NCBI GenBank assembly: GCA_030149165.1
Contig: JASBRY010000009.1
Coordinates: 992,001 to 1,056,000 of the forward strand
Length of the DNA stretch: 64,000 nt
Source of the DNA: Phycisphaerales bacterium
GTDB taxonomy: Bacteria; Planctomycetota; Phycisphaerae; Phycisphaerales; UBA1924
Reading direction: 5' to 3'
This document shows, piece after piece, positions 55,462 through 63,717 of this stretch. A program made the position numbers and the translations under genes. Under the pieces are notes generated by a model that was given only the letters and a program-made list of their open reading frames with translations, was not told the DNA's origin and searched no databases. How positions within the stretch are numbered: position 1 is the stretch's first letter; every line of letters begins with the position of its first letter.

Positions 55462-55486
55462 AGGCCCGGCTTTCGGGTCTGTTTTT
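55462..55486 (+). terminator. Terminator- or attenuator-like hairpin between rpsJ and rplC
   Basis: AGGCCCG pairs with CGGGTCT (7 bp, one G-U, 5-nt loop) and GTTTTTG follows. Within a co-transcribed cluster it may be a partial terminator adjusting S10 relative to the rest, or may be read through. Confidence 0.6.
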
Positions 55487-55574
55487 GTAGGTATAGACAC
55501 TTTCAATAAGACTTCCTCTGCTCGAAGAGCATGAAGCGGTTTCCGCCCGATCGCGGAGATGAAGGACGAATGTA

Positions 55575-56264
55575 ATGACTCAGCCAAGCAACAGCCCACA
55601 CCTTCTTGGTCAGAAACTCGGAATGACCCGCGTCTACAACGAAGACGGCGTCTCACTCCCGGTGACCATCATCAAAGTGGACACACACACCATCACCCAG
55701 GTCCGCACTCCTGAGGTCGACGGATACAGCGCGATCCAACTCGCGACTGGTGATATCAAGCCTCGCAACTCGACCATGCCATTGATTGGGCATGATGCGA
55801 AGGCTGGCGTGGCTCCTCGCCGTAAGCATTTCGAGACTCGTCTCCCAGAGGGTGGTGAGTCCGAGTACGAGCTCGGTCAGGAAGTGAATCTGTCGGTCTT
55901 CGAGGACATCAAGTATGTCGATGTCATCGGTGATGGCAAGGGTAAAGGCTTCGCGGGTGGTATGAAACGCTGGGGCTTCAAGGGTCAACTTGCTTCTCAC
56001 GGCGTTGAGCGGAAGCACCGCTCCCCGGGTTCGATCGGTGGTCACGCGAATAACGCTGGTAAAGCCGGTCGTATCAAGAAGGGCAAGAAAATGGCCGGGC
56101 GGCTCGGTGGGAAGCGGATCACAGTCCGCTCCCTCGATGTAGTCCGCGTTGACAGCGAAAACGGGCTGATTCTGGTTAAGGGACCAGTCCCTGGCGCCAA
56201 CAAGGGCTGGGTCGAGATCCGTCCAGCAACAAGATTGTACAAATCCAAAGCAGCAAACGCTTGA
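55575..56264 (+). CDS. rplC: 50S ribosomal protein L3
   Basis: The 229 aa protein has LGQKLGMTRVYNEDG at the start and the conserved loop region GHANNAGKAGRIKKGKKMAG near the peptidyl-transferase centre. It is an early 50S assembly protein. AAGGA lies upstream of the ATG. A 270-base gap with a strong hairpin separates it from rplD. Confidence 0.98.
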   Translation: MTQPSNSPHLLGQKLGMTRVYNEDGVSLPVTIIKVDTHTITQVRTPEVDGYSAIQLATGDIKPRNSTMPLIGHDAKAGVAPRRKHFETRLPEGGESEYELGQEVNLSVFEDIKYVDVIGDGKGKGFAGGMKRWGFKGQLASHGVERKHRSPGSIGGHANNAGKAGRIKKGKKMAGRLGGKRITVRSLDVVRVDSENGLILVKGPVPGANKGWVEIRPATRLYKSKAANA

Positions 56265-56369
56265 TTTGGACTTTGAAGGGGTCAATGATCCCTTCCCCGC
56301 TCAGGATCGCAGATTCTGGGTATCGTTCGGCAAGTCGTCATTGAGACGAAACTACCGAGAAAAACAAGT

Positions 56370-56402
56370 CATTGACCCGACCGGTTTGGTCGGGACCCAA
56401 TG
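56370..56402 (+). other. Stable hairpin in the rplC-rplD intergenic region
   Basis: CCCGACC-GGTTT-GGTCGGG, further flanked by CATTG and CAATG, forms a nested stem of 12 bp around a 5-nt loop with no U-tract. The gap here is 270 bases instead of the usual few, so it may be a processing or L4-type regulatory site. See findings. Confidence 0.55.
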
Positions 56403-56534
56403 CCGAGTCAAACCAGCGGTCCTAGGCATCTCTCACGAGGTGGCGCAAGCAAGACCTAGCACTCTGGTGAGGCATGTGAGCCTGTCGATCGGAATCGGCG
56501 GGTTGAACTAAGGCGTACGGCGAGGTAAAGACCA

Positions 56535-57212
56535 ATGGATGTCCCCGTCTACACAATGAGTGGTGAATCCGCAGGCACGATGTCTGTCGATGAGATCGCA
56601 CTCGGCGAGACAATCAACGCAGACCTGATCAAGCAGGCGTTCGTGATGTATCACGCAAACCAGCGTCAGGGTTCGGCGCGCTCCAAAACGCGCTCGATGG
56701 GATCGTTGACTGGCAAGAAAATGTACAAGCAGAAGGGGACGGGCAACGCTCGCCACGGCGACAAGAAAGCCCCGATCTTCCGTGGTGGTGGACACGCGAA
56801 AGCGAAGCGTCGCACACGCGAAGACTACCACAAGAGCATGCCTGTCAAGATGCGTCGTAAGGCGAACCGCAATGCTTTGCTCGCGAAGCTGGTTGACCAA
56901 GAAGTCAAAGTGATCGACGGGCTCAAGTTCGACGCTCCAAAGACCAAGGCGTTCAAGGATTTCCTCAGCAACATCGGAATCGACAAATCCGCGCTCCTCG
57001 CGTTGTCTCCAGATGCTGAGAAGAGCAAGAACGCTCGCTTGAGCGCACGCAACATCGACGGCGTTGCGATGTGCAAAGCTGACCAGCTGAACGCATACGA
57101 GATGCTCAATAATCGTTACCTCGTGATCGACAAGGCTGATCTCGAAGCTTGGCTCAACGGCCCAAGCTCGCAGACCGGCAAGATCGTCCGGAATGAAGGA
57201 GGGCAGGCGTAA
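56535..57212 (+). CDS. rplD: 50S ribosomal protein L4
   Basis: The 225 aa protein has the usual L4 core (RQGSARSKTRSMGSLTGKKM; QKGTGNARHGDKKAP) with the extended loop that reaches the exit tunnel. In other bacteria L4 also represses its own operon. It ends with a TAATG overlap with rplW (1 base). The preceding 270-base gap has a strong hairpin. Confidence 0.98.
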   Translation: MDVPVYTMSGESAGTMSVDEIALGETINADLIKQAFVMYHANQRQGSARSKTRSMGSLTGKKMYKQKGTGNARHGDKKAPIFRGGGHAKAKRRTREDYHKSMPVKMRRKANRNALLAKLVDQEVKVIDGLKFDAPKTKAFKDFLSNIGIDKSALLALSPDAEKSKNARLSARNIDGVAMCKADQLNAYEMLNNRYLVIDKADLEAWLNGPSSQTGKIVRNEGGQA

Positions 57213-57493
57213 TGCTCGAGCCACACTACATTCTTCGTAAACCACTCCTGACCGAAAAAAGCACTGAGCGCATGGAAGAAGCCAATGTGTACGCTTTCGA
57301 GGTCGATCGTCGTGCAACCAAAGATGAGATCAAGGCTGCTGTCGAGCAGGCTTATGGCGTCAAGGTTGTGAAGATCAATACCCAGGTCCGCAAGGGCGGC
57401 TCGCGTCGCTTCCGCTACGGCAAAGTTGCCGATGCTAGCTGGAAGCGTGCGATGGTCCGGATCGCTGATGGAGACGCCATCGAGCTCTTCTGA
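57212..57493 (+). CDS. rplW: 50S ribosomal protein L23
   Basis: The 93 aa protein (YILRKPLLTEKSTERM; VKVVKINTQVRKG) is L23 at the tunnel exit, docking site for trigger factor and SRP. It overlaps rplD by one base (TAATG), indicating translational coupling. Confidence 0.98.
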   Translation: MLEPHYILRKPLLTEKSTERMEEANVYAFEVDRRATKDEIKAAVEQAYGVKVVKINTQVRKGGSRRFRYGKVADASWKRAMVRIADGDAIELF

Positions 57494-57519
57494 GTTTGAT
57501 GAGAAAGGAATAGCAAGCT

Positions 57520-58377
57520 ATGGCCATTCGAGTCTATAAACCAACCAGCGCCGGGAGACGCAACGCGTCGGTGAACCTCAACGAGGCAGTCACCAAGAAA
57601 GCCCCTGAGAAGTCGCTGCTCAAACCATTGTCCAAGAAGGGTGGTCGCAACCACCAGGGCAAGATCACCGTTCGCGGTCGTGGTGGGGGCGCCAAGCGCA
57701 TGTACCGCCAGATCGATTTCGCTCGCCGTGATCGTGACGGGATTGTCGGGACTGTGAAGGGGATCGAGTACGATCCGAATCGCAGCTGCCACATCGCTCT
57801 CATTGAGTACGCGGACGGCGTTAAGCGCTACATCCTCGCTCCGAACAAGCTCACCGACGGCGATACCGTTGAGAGCTCGTCCACTGAAGCGATCGAGCCG
57901 AGCATCGGCGCGTGCATGCAGCTCAAGCACATCCCATCGGGTATGAATGTGCACTGCATCGAGCTCCGACCAGGTGGCGGCGGCAAACTCTGCCGAAGCG
58001 CTGGTATGTCTGCCCGCTTGACCAACAAGGAAGAAAAATACGCGACGATCGTCATGCCTTCGGGTGAGACCCGTCGCGTTCCTATTGAGTGCCGAGCAAC
58101 CATCGGTGTTGTCGGGAACTCTGATCACCAGAACCGTCGACTCGGTAAAGCTGGTATCTCTCGTCACCTCGGTCGCCGTCCGAAGACTCGTGGTGTGGCG
58201 ATGAGTCACCACGCTCACCCGCTTGGTGGTGGTGATGGTCGCAGTAAGGGTGGTCGTGCACCTGTGAGCAAGTCAGGTACTTTCTCCAAGGGTGGCGGCA
58301 CTCGTAATCGGAATAAGCCGTCGCAGGATCTCATCATCCGCCGTCGTAAGAGCAAGCGTTACGGACAGCTCAAGTAA
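57520..58377 (+). CDS. rplB: 50S ribosomal protein L2
   Basis: The 285 aa protein has the conserved GRGGGAKRMYRQIDF region and the C-terminal MSHHAHPLGGGDGRSKGG near the peptidyl-transferase centre, with the conserved His. AAAGGA is 8 bases upstream. Length is typical (~275) plus a short N-terminal addition. Confidence 0.98.
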   Translation: MAIRVYKPTSAGRRNASVNLNEAVTKKAPEKSLLKPLSKKGGRNHQGKITVRGRGGGAKRMYRQIDFARRDRDGIVGTVKGIEYDPNRSCHIALIEYADGVKRYILAPNKLTDGDTVESSSTEAIEPSIGACMQLKHIPSGMNVHCIELRPGGGGKLCRSAGMSARLTNKEEKYATIVMPSGETRRVPIECRATIGVVGNSDHQNRRLGKAGISRHLGRRPKTRGVAMSHHAHPLGGGDGRSKGGRAPVSKSGTFSKGGGTRNRNKPSQDLIIRRRKSKRYGQLK

Positions 58378-58395
58378 GCATAAAGGGATTAGACG

Positions 58396-58677
58396 ATGTC
58401 AAGAAGTCTCAAAAAAGGCCCATATGTCGATGAGAAACTCTACCGCAAGGTGGAGAAGCTCGAAGCTGCCGGCGAGAAGAAGCCCATCAAGACCTGGGCT
58501 CGTGCATGCACGGTGGTTCCGGAGTTCATCGGACACACTTTCCAGGTCCACAACGGGCGCTCGTTCATCGATGTGTTCGTGACTGAGGACATGGTCGGTC
58601 ACAAGCTGGGTGAGTTCTCCAACACGCGTACCTTCCGTGGTCACACGAACAAGAAGGAAGGGCTCAAGTCACGCTAA
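58396..58677 (+). CDS. rpsS: 30S ribosomal protein S19
   Basis: The 93 aa protein ([31 protein letters not shown]) is S19 in the 30S head, contacting the A-site finger. AAGGG precedes the ATG. Confidence 0.98.
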   Translation: MSRSLKKGPYVDEKLYRKVEKLEAAGEKKPIKTWARACTVVPEFIGHTFQVHNGRSFIDVFVTEDMVGHKLGEFSNTRTFRGHTNKKEGLKSR

Positions 58678-58700
58678 AGCGTTGACCAAGGGATAAAGCC

Positions 58701-59246
58701 ATGAAACTTAGATCAGACGAACTCAAGAAACGCGCAGCACAGGTCGGCGTGACCGAAGAGCAGCTTGTTCAAGCAGTCGCCGGTCAATCGCTGAGCGAGA
58801 AGGCCGCGGGATCTGCAGTCAAGAACTGGCTCGCGGGTCGCGACCATCCACGATGCCGCAAAGCAGATATCGAAGCGCTCGCAACCGCTGTCGGGTGTCT
58901 TCCAAAGGACATCTCGAAGTTCACTTCTCAGGTCCGCAATCATCGCGGCAGTCAGAAGAAGGCGAAGCTTGTTGTGGACATGATCCGCGGCAAGTCGATC
59001 GATGAAGCGACCCAGATGCTCCAGTTCTCGACCAAGCGTGCTTCGGTCAACATCGGCAAAGCACTCCTCGCTGCACAAGCGGATGCTGAGCAACTCGGTG
59101 CGGACACGGGTGAGCTCTTTGTCAGTGAAGCAACCGTCGATCGTGCAACCCACATCAAGCGGTTCCGTCCGAAGGATCGTGGTCGAGCACACCCAATCCT
59201 CAAACGCACAAGCCACATCACAGTTTCAGTTCAGGAGCGTAGCTAA
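58701..59246 (+). CDS. rplV: 50S ribosomal protein L22 with N-terminal XRE-like helix-turn-helix extension
   Basis: The 181 aa product is ~70 residues longer than normal L22 (~110). Residues ~73-181 are a full L22 (SQKKAKLVVDMIRGKS; HPILKRTSHITV), which lines the exit tunnel. Residues 1-72 (ELKKRAAQVGVTEEQLVQAV; GSAVKNWLAGRDHPR; ADIEALATAVGCLPKDI) have the five-helix spacing of Cro/C1-type HTH domains, including the 'W-x-xGR-xxP' position after the recognition helix. The only ATG before the L22 part is at 58701, with AAGGGA at a good distance, so the extension is part of the gene. It overlaps rpsC by one base (TAATG). Confidence 0.93.
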   Translation: MKLRSDELKKRAAQVGVTEEQLVQAVAGQSLSEKAAGSAVKNWLAGRDHPRCRKADIEALATAVGCLPKDISKFTSQVRNHRGSQKKAKLVVDMIRGKSIDEATQMLQFSTKRASVNIGKALLAAQADAEQLGADTGELFVSEATVDRATHIKRFRPKDRGRAHPILKRTSHITVSVQERS

Positions 59247-59947
59247 TGGGACAAAAAAGTCATCCATTCGGACTTCGACTCGGTGTTACGGAAGCTCACC
59301 GCTCACGCTGGTATGCTCCGAAAGCCCTCTACGGCGAGCTCCTCGTTGAAGATGAGAAGATCCGTCAGTACCTCGACAAGCGTCTGAACCAGACCCCGCC
59401 AAGCGCGTCGGTTTCGGACATTCATATCGAGCGTACTCGCGAAGAACTGAAGATCATCGTTCGGACCGCTCGTCCAGGTATCGTGATTGGTCCTAAGGGA
59501 TCCGAGATCGATCGCATGACAGAAGAGCTCCGCTACATGACTGGTCGTAAGGTTGCGATCTCTGTTGTGGAGATCCGTGAGCCTGACCTTGAAGCACAGC
59601 TTGTCGCTGACGGCGTTGCTGAGCAACTCAAGAAGCGTATGGGTTTCCGCCGCGTCCTCAAGATGCGTGCAGAGAATGTCATGAACGCTGGTGCTCAGGG
59701 AGTGAAGATCCAAGTCGCTGGTCGTCTTGGTGGTGCGGAAATGAGCCGTCGTCTCGATGTGCGTCTCGGTTCGCTCCCACTTTCGACGCTCCAAGCGAAT
59801 ATCAACTACGGCTTCTCCGAGAGCCACACCACTTACGGCGTTCTGGGCGTCAAAGTCTGGATCTACAAGGGTGTGTACTCGACTCAGGAAGAAGAGAATC
59901 AATCAAACGCGGCAGGTGCCCGCGCTCGTGCTCGAGGTCGCCGTTAA
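59246..59947 (+). CDS. rpsC: 30S ribosomal protein S3
   Basis: The 233 aa protein (GQKSHPFGLRLGVTEAHRS; KH-domain GPKGSEIDRMTEEL; AQGVKIQVAGRLGGAE) is S3, at the mRNA entry. It starts in the TAATG overlap with rplV. Length matches the family. Confidence 0.98.
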   Translation: MGQKSHPFGLRLGVTEAHRSRWYAPKALYGELLVEDEKIRQYLDKRLNQTPPSASVSDIHIERTREELKIIVRTARPGIVIGPKGSEIDRMTEELRYMTGRKVAISVVEIREPDLEAQLVADGVAEQLKKRMGFRRVLKMRAENVMNAGAQGVKIQVAGRLGGAEMSRRLDVRLGSLPLSTLQANINYGFSESHTTYGVLGVKVWIYKGVYSTQEEENQSNAAGARARARGRR

Positions 59948-59994
59948 TCGTCGGCTGCTTCAAGCGGTTTATTGGAAAGTAAAAGGACTCAGAT

Positions 59995-60420
59995 ATGCCT
60001 CCTTATAAAATACCAAAGCGTGTCAAGCACCGTAAAGAGTTCCGTCGTCGCCGCGATCGTAAAGCGACCAAGGGCAACTATGTTGCTTTCGGCGAGTTCG
60101 GTCTCCAGGCTCTCGAGGGCTGCTGGCTCAAGAGCAACTGTATCGAAGCGGGCCGTGTGACTTGTCAGCACTTCCTCAAGCGTGAGGGCAAGCTGTTCAT
60201 CCGTGTGTTCCCGGATAAGCCGATTTCCAAGAAGCCACTCGAAACTCGTATGGGTAAGGGTAAGGCGGATGTGGATTACTGGGCGGCACGCGTTCGTCCC
60301 GGCACGATCCTCTACGAGCTTGCAGGTGTCAGTGAAGTTCGCGCCAAGGGTGCATTCGCCCGTGTTGCGATGAAGATGCCGATCAAGTGTCGGATGGTCA
60401 ACCGTCGGATCGAGGCATAA
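59995..60420 (+). CDS. rplP: 50S ribosomal protein L16
   Basis: The 141 aa protein ([35 protein letters not shown]) is L16, at the A-site of the large subunit. The region [19 protein letters not shown] has three extra Cys compared with common L16, which is unusual but not disruptive. Confidence 0.98.
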   Translation: MPPYKIPKRVKHRKEFRRRRDRKATKGNYVAFGEFGLQALEGCWLKSNCIEAGRVTCQHFLKREGKLFIRVFPDKPISKKPLETRMGKGKADVDYWAARVRPGTILYELAGVSEVRAKGAFARVAMKMPIKCRMVNRRIEA

Positions 60421-60430
60421 GGGGCTGATG

Positions 60431-60628
60431 ATGACTGGTGCAGAAGTAAAAGCATTGAAAGACGAAGAGATCGTGGTCGAGCTCGGCCGTCTCCGCAGTT
60501 CGCTGATGGCGATGCGGAACAAGAGCGTGACCGAGAAGATCGAAGACACCTCGCAGTTCGGCAAAATCCGTAAGGACATCGCCAGGCTCCTGACCGAGCA
60601 GACCGCGCGGAACACCAAAGACTCCTGA
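60431..60628 (+). CDS. rpmC: 50S ribosomal protein L29
   Basis: The 65 aa helical protein (MTGAEVKALKDEEIVVELGR; RKDIARLLTEQTAR) is L29. The second of two adjacent ATGs (60431) is preferred since GGGG is 6 bases before it. Confidence 0.95.
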   Translation: MTGAEVKALKDEEIVVELGRLRSSLMAMRNKSVTEKIEDTSQFGKIRKDIARLLTEQTARNTKDS

Positions 60629-60636
60629 GGATGACC

Positions 60637-60897
60637 ATGAGCGATACCGAAATCAAAGGTGCAAAGATTGGCGTGGTGGAGACCGACACTCGGGACAAGT
60701 CCCGCAAAGTGGTGATCCATTACAAAGCCCCGCACCCAAAGTATGGCAAGTTCGTGAGCAAGCGCACTGTGATGCATGTTCATGATGAAAACAATGAGTC
60801 GCATACAGGCGACGTGGTCGAGATCGTGCAGTGTCGCCCGGTCTCGAAAACAAAGAGCTGGAAAATCTCGAAGATTATCGAGAAGCGCAGCATGTGA
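60637..60897 (+). CDS. rpsQ: 30S ribosomal protein S17
   Basis: The 86 aa protein (VVETDTRDKSRKVVIHY; KYGKFVSKRTVMHVHDE; VVEIVQCRPVSKTKSWKI) is S17. The ATG at 60637 has GAGG 6 bases before it; the one at 60631 is too close to that site. Confidence 0.97.
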   Translation: MSDTEIKGAKIGVVETDTRDKSRKVVIHYKAPHPKYGKFVSKRTVMHVHDENNESHTGDVVEIVQCRPVSKTKSWKISKIIEKRSM

Positions 60898-60945
60898 TCA
60901 GACCCCTCGGCATGAGGTCGAGGTTTAGGAAGAAGGCAGGGCAAA

Positions 60946-61332
60946 ATGCTCCAGCAAGAATCCAGATGTGAAGTCGCGGACAACTCCGGCGCCAAAGTCG
61001 CCTATGTTATCCGTGTGTACGGCGGATCCACGCGTCGCGACGGGCAGACCCGTCGTCAAGCGTTCATCGGCGACAAGGTCCTCGTGAGTGTCAAGAAAGC
61101 ACTCCCAGGATCAGAGGTGAAGACTGGTGAGAAGTACAAGGCAGTCCTTGTCCGCACCGCGAAGCCAACCCGCCGTAAGGATGGTTCGTATGTGAAGTTC
61201 GATTCGACCGCGGTCGTCCTCATCAATGATGACGGCAACCCGAAGGGCACCCGCATCTTCGGCCCGGTCGCTCGTGAACTCCGCGAACGCAACTACATGA
61301 AGATTGTGTCCCTCGCACCGGAGGTTGTGTGA
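60946..61332 (+). CDS. rplN: 50S ribosomal protein L14
   Basis: The 128 aa protein ([40 protein letters not shown]) is L14, slightly longer than the usual 122 owing to an internal insertion (TRRDGQ region). Its TGA overlaps the rplX ATG by one base. Confidence 0.98.
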   Translation: MLQQESRCEVADNSGAKVAYVIRVYGGSTRRDGQTRRQAFIGDKVLVSVKKALPGSEVKTGEKYKAVLVRTAKPTRRKDGSYVKFDSTAVVLINDDGNPKGTRIFGPVARELRERNYMKIVSLAPEVV

Positions 61333-61664
61333 TGCCAAAGCATATTCGAACAGGTGATCAGGTCATTGTGACTTCCGGCGACCACAAGGGTCAGACCGGA
61401 GAGGTCATCAAGATCCTCAACAAGTCTGACAAGGTCATCGTCAAGGGTGTCAATGTCAAGACCCGGCATGTGCGTCCGACCCAGATCAACCCAAAGGGTG
61501 GCGTGGTGAACAAGGAAATGCCAATGCACATTTCCAATGTCAGCCCCGTCGTTGATGGTAAGCCAACGCGTGTGCGTTTCGAAACCCAGAAGGACGGCTC
61601 CAAAAACCGCGTCGCGGTTCGAGGCGGCAAGTCGCTCGGTCAGGTCAGCGGTCCTAACTCGTAA
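61332..61664 (+). CDS. rplX: 50S ribosomal protein L24
   Basis: The 110 aa protein has the KOW motif VIVTSGDHKGQTGEVIKIL. It nucleates 50S assembly. It starts in the TGATG overlap with rplN, indicating coupled translation. A hairpin at 61677-61699 follows before rplE. Confidence 0.97.
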   Translation: MPKHIRTGDQVIVTSGDHKGQTGEVIKILNKSDKVIVKGVNVKTRHVRPTQINPKGGVVNKEMPMHISNVSPVVDGKPTRVRFETQKDGSKNRVAVRGGKSLGQVSGPNS

Positions 61665-61676
61665 TACAGAATCACA

Positions 61677-61699
61677 GTTCTCTGAAAGGTTCAGAGAAC
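61677..61699 (+). other. Stable hairpin between rplX and rplE
   Basis: GTTCTCTGAA pairs perfectly with TTCAGAGAAC (10 bp, 3-nt loop, or 9 bp with 5-nt loop) without a U-tract, 12 bases after the rplX stop and 18 bases before the rplE start. It could influence rplE translation or mRNA processing. Confidence 0.5.
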
Positions 61700-61716
61700 C
61701 AAACGGCGGATAAGTC

Positions 61717-62340
61717 ATGGCGAAGAAAGACAAGTTCGATCAAGAAACACTCGACTCAGCGATGCAGGCCAACAAGCCTCGTATGCAGTCGATGTTCATG
61801 GACACTGTGCGTCCCAAGATTGCGCAGGAGTTCGGGATCAAGAACACAATGGCGATGCCAAAGCTTGAGAAGATCACCCTCAATGTCAATGTGGGTCGTC
61901 ATCTCGATGGTACCAAGATCCCAAACAATGTTCGCGAATCCGTGCTTCACACACTGACGACCATCACAGGTCAGAAGCCTGTGAAGATCGCGGCGAAGAA
62001 GTCGGTGTCGAACTTTAAGGTTCGTGAAGGCTACGAGACCGCATTCAAGGTCACGCTCCGTCGTGATCACATGTGGCACTTCCTCGATCGTCTGATCAAT
62101 CTCGCGACCCCTCGTATCAAGGACTTCCGTGGTCTGAACGACAAAGCGTTCGATCGTCAGGGGAGCTACTCGATGGGTTTGACAGAGCAGGGTGTATTCC
62201 CTGAGATCAACATGGCCGAGCAAGGGTTCACCCACGGCATGAACATCAACTTCTCATTCAGCAACTCCGATCCAAAGATGAGCCGATTCGTGCTCGCTGA
62301 GCTCGGGATGCCTTTCAAGAAGCCCGAAGCGAAGAAGTGA
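61717..62340 (+). CDS. rplE: 50S ribosomal protein L5
   Basis: The 207 aa protein (MPKLEKITLNVNVGRHLDG; GQKPVKIAAKKSVSNFKVRE; GLTEQGVFPEI) is L5, which binds 5S rRNA. It has an N-terminal addition of about 20 residues relative to the common form (KDKFDQETLDSAMQ). The hairpin at 61677 is just upstream. Confidence 0.98.
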   Translation: MAKKDKFDQETLDSAMQANKPRMQSMFMDTVRPKIAQEFGIKNTMAMPKLEKITLNVNVGRHLDGTKIPNNVRESVLHTLTTITGQKPVKIAAKKSVSNFKVREGYETAFKVTLRRDHMWHFLDRLINLATPRIKDFRGLNDKAFDRQGSYSMGLTEQGVFPEINMAEQGFTHGMNINFSFSNSDPKMSRFVLAELGMPFKKPEAKK

Positions 62341-62359
62341 GATTAGGAAGGACTGAGTA

Positions 62360-62545
62360 ATGGCTAGAAAGTGTCAAATCGTCAAGAGCAACAAGACACC
62401 GAAGTACAAGACCCGTCATGTTCGTCGTTGCGAGCTGACCGGACGAGCACGAGGCGTCTACCGCAAGTTCCGTATCTCACGCATCATGCTCCGCAAGCTT
62501 GCTCTGGAAGGCAAGATCCCGGGAATGCGGAAGGCAAGCTGGTAA
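62360..62545 (+). CDS. rpsN: 30S ribosomal protein S14, short form lacking the zinc cysteines
   Basis: The 61 aa length matches the zinc-binding (type Z) S14, whose ligands are C24, C27, C40 and C43. Here C24 remains ([11 protein letters not shown]) while the other sites are T27, S40 and M43, so no zinc site is possible. The rest ([26 protein letters not shown] end) aligns residue for residue. The zinc-free S14 of many bacteria is longer (~90-100). It lies in its normal place between rplE and rpsH. Confidence 0.95.
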   Translation: MARKCQIVKSNKTPKYKTRHVRRCELTGRARGVYRKFRISRIMLRKLALEGKIPGMRKASW

Positions 62546-62635
62546 TACAACGCTCCAACACGCCCTCGTGGCACAGGAATGATCAAAGTGCGGGCCCGCT
62601 CCGGCGAGTCAGAACGCAAGAAAAGGTAGAACACG

Positions 62636-63034
62636 ATGACGATCAGTGATCCAGTCGCAGACATGTTGACCCGAATCCGCAACGCGACGCGAAACCGCGC
62701 CAAGAGCGTTGTGTGCCTCAACAACAAGGTGTGCCGCGGTGTTGCCGAGGTCTTGAAGACCGAAGGCTACATCAATGGCTACGAAGTCGTTGAAGACAAG
62801 AAGCAGGGCACCATCCACATCGACCTGAAGTACGGCCCACGCGGTGAAGTACTCATCCATGAACTCAAGCGGATGAGCAAGCCTGGTTGCCGAGTCTACA
62901 AGCCGATGGACAAGATCCCTGCTCCGATGCAAGGTCTCGGAATCTCGATCGTATCGACCAGTCACGGCGTGCTCTCGGATCGGGCATGCCGTAAGGAAGG
63001 CGTAGGCGGAGAACTCCTCTGCGTCGTGAGCTAA
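62636..63034 (+). CDS. rpsH: 30S ribosomal protein S8
   Basis: The 132 aa protein (SDPVADMLTRIRNATRNRA; RVYKPMDKIPAPMQGLGISI; GVGGELLCVVS) is S8, a primary 16S rRNA binder that in other bacteria also represses the spc operon. AAAAGG precedes the ATG. Confidence 0.98.
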   Translation: MTISDPVADMLTRIRNATRNRAKSVVCLNNKVCRGVAEVLKTEGYINGYEVVEDKKQGTIHIDLKYGPRGEVLIHELKRMSKPGCRVYKPMDKIPAPMQGLGISIVSTSHGVLSDRACRKEGVGGELLCVVS

Positions 63035-63115
63035 GCGAACAGCAATGAACAAGTCGGCTGGAATCCCCGGTCAGTAACCACCGGATGACGACGACAGCAC
63101 GAAAGGAAACGAACA

Positions 63116-63670
63116 ATGTCCCGACTCGGTAAAAAACCAATCCAGGTCCCATCGGGCGTCAAGGTGAACATCGCCGGACGCACGATCTCGGTCGAAGGTC
63201 CAAAGGGCTCGTTGAGCTTTGAACATCGTCCAGAGGTTCAGGTTGCTTTCGATGAAGACAGCAAAATGGTCAATGTGAGCGTTGACGAGAAGCTGCTGGC
63301 TGCAGATCGTGCGAATCGCGCGTACTGGGGCACGACTCGTTCGATCATCGATAACATGATGGTTGGTGTGACCCAAGGGTACGAGAAGAAGCTCCAGATC
63401 GTCGGTGTCGGTTGGACCGGTACTGTCAACGGCAACAAGCTTGCTCTCAAAGTCGGGTACGCAAACACCATCGAGATGCCAATCCCTGAGGGTGTGACAG
63501 TTGTTGCTGAGAAGCAACTCGTCACAGTCACCGGTGCAGACAAGCAAGCGGTGGGGCACTTTGCTGCTTCCGTGCGTGCGAAGAAGAAACCTGAGCCATA
63601 CAACGGCAAGGGAATCAAGTACCTCGACGAGGTCATCACACGCAAGCAGGGTAAGGCATTCGGTAACTAA
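63116..63670 (+). CDS. rplF: 50S ribosomal protein L6
   Basis: The 184 aa protein (MSRLGKKPIQVPSGVKV; EGPKGSLSFEHRPEV; GKGIKYLDEVITRKQGKAFG) is L6, with two related domains near the sarcin-ricin loop. AAAGGA lies 7 bases before the ATG. Confidence 0.98.
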   Translation: MSRLGKKPIQVPSGVKVNIAGRTISVEGPKGSLSFEHRPEVQVAFDEDSKMVNVSVDEKLLAADRANRAYWGTTRSIIDNMMVGVTQGYEKKLQIVGVGWTGTVNGNKLALKVGYANTIEMPIPEGVTVVAEKQLVTVTGADKQAVGHFAASVRAKKKPEPYNGKGIKYLDEVITRKQGKAFGN

Positions 63671-63717
63671 TCTGAACGGTCGCAAAGATCGCTCTAAGCG
63701 ATCGTGAGGTTGAAGCA

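Noticed and set aside
56508..57317. 269-codon minus-strand frame opposite rplD
   Set aside because: It is the complement of a conserved ribosomal gene, with no ribosome site or recognisable domain.
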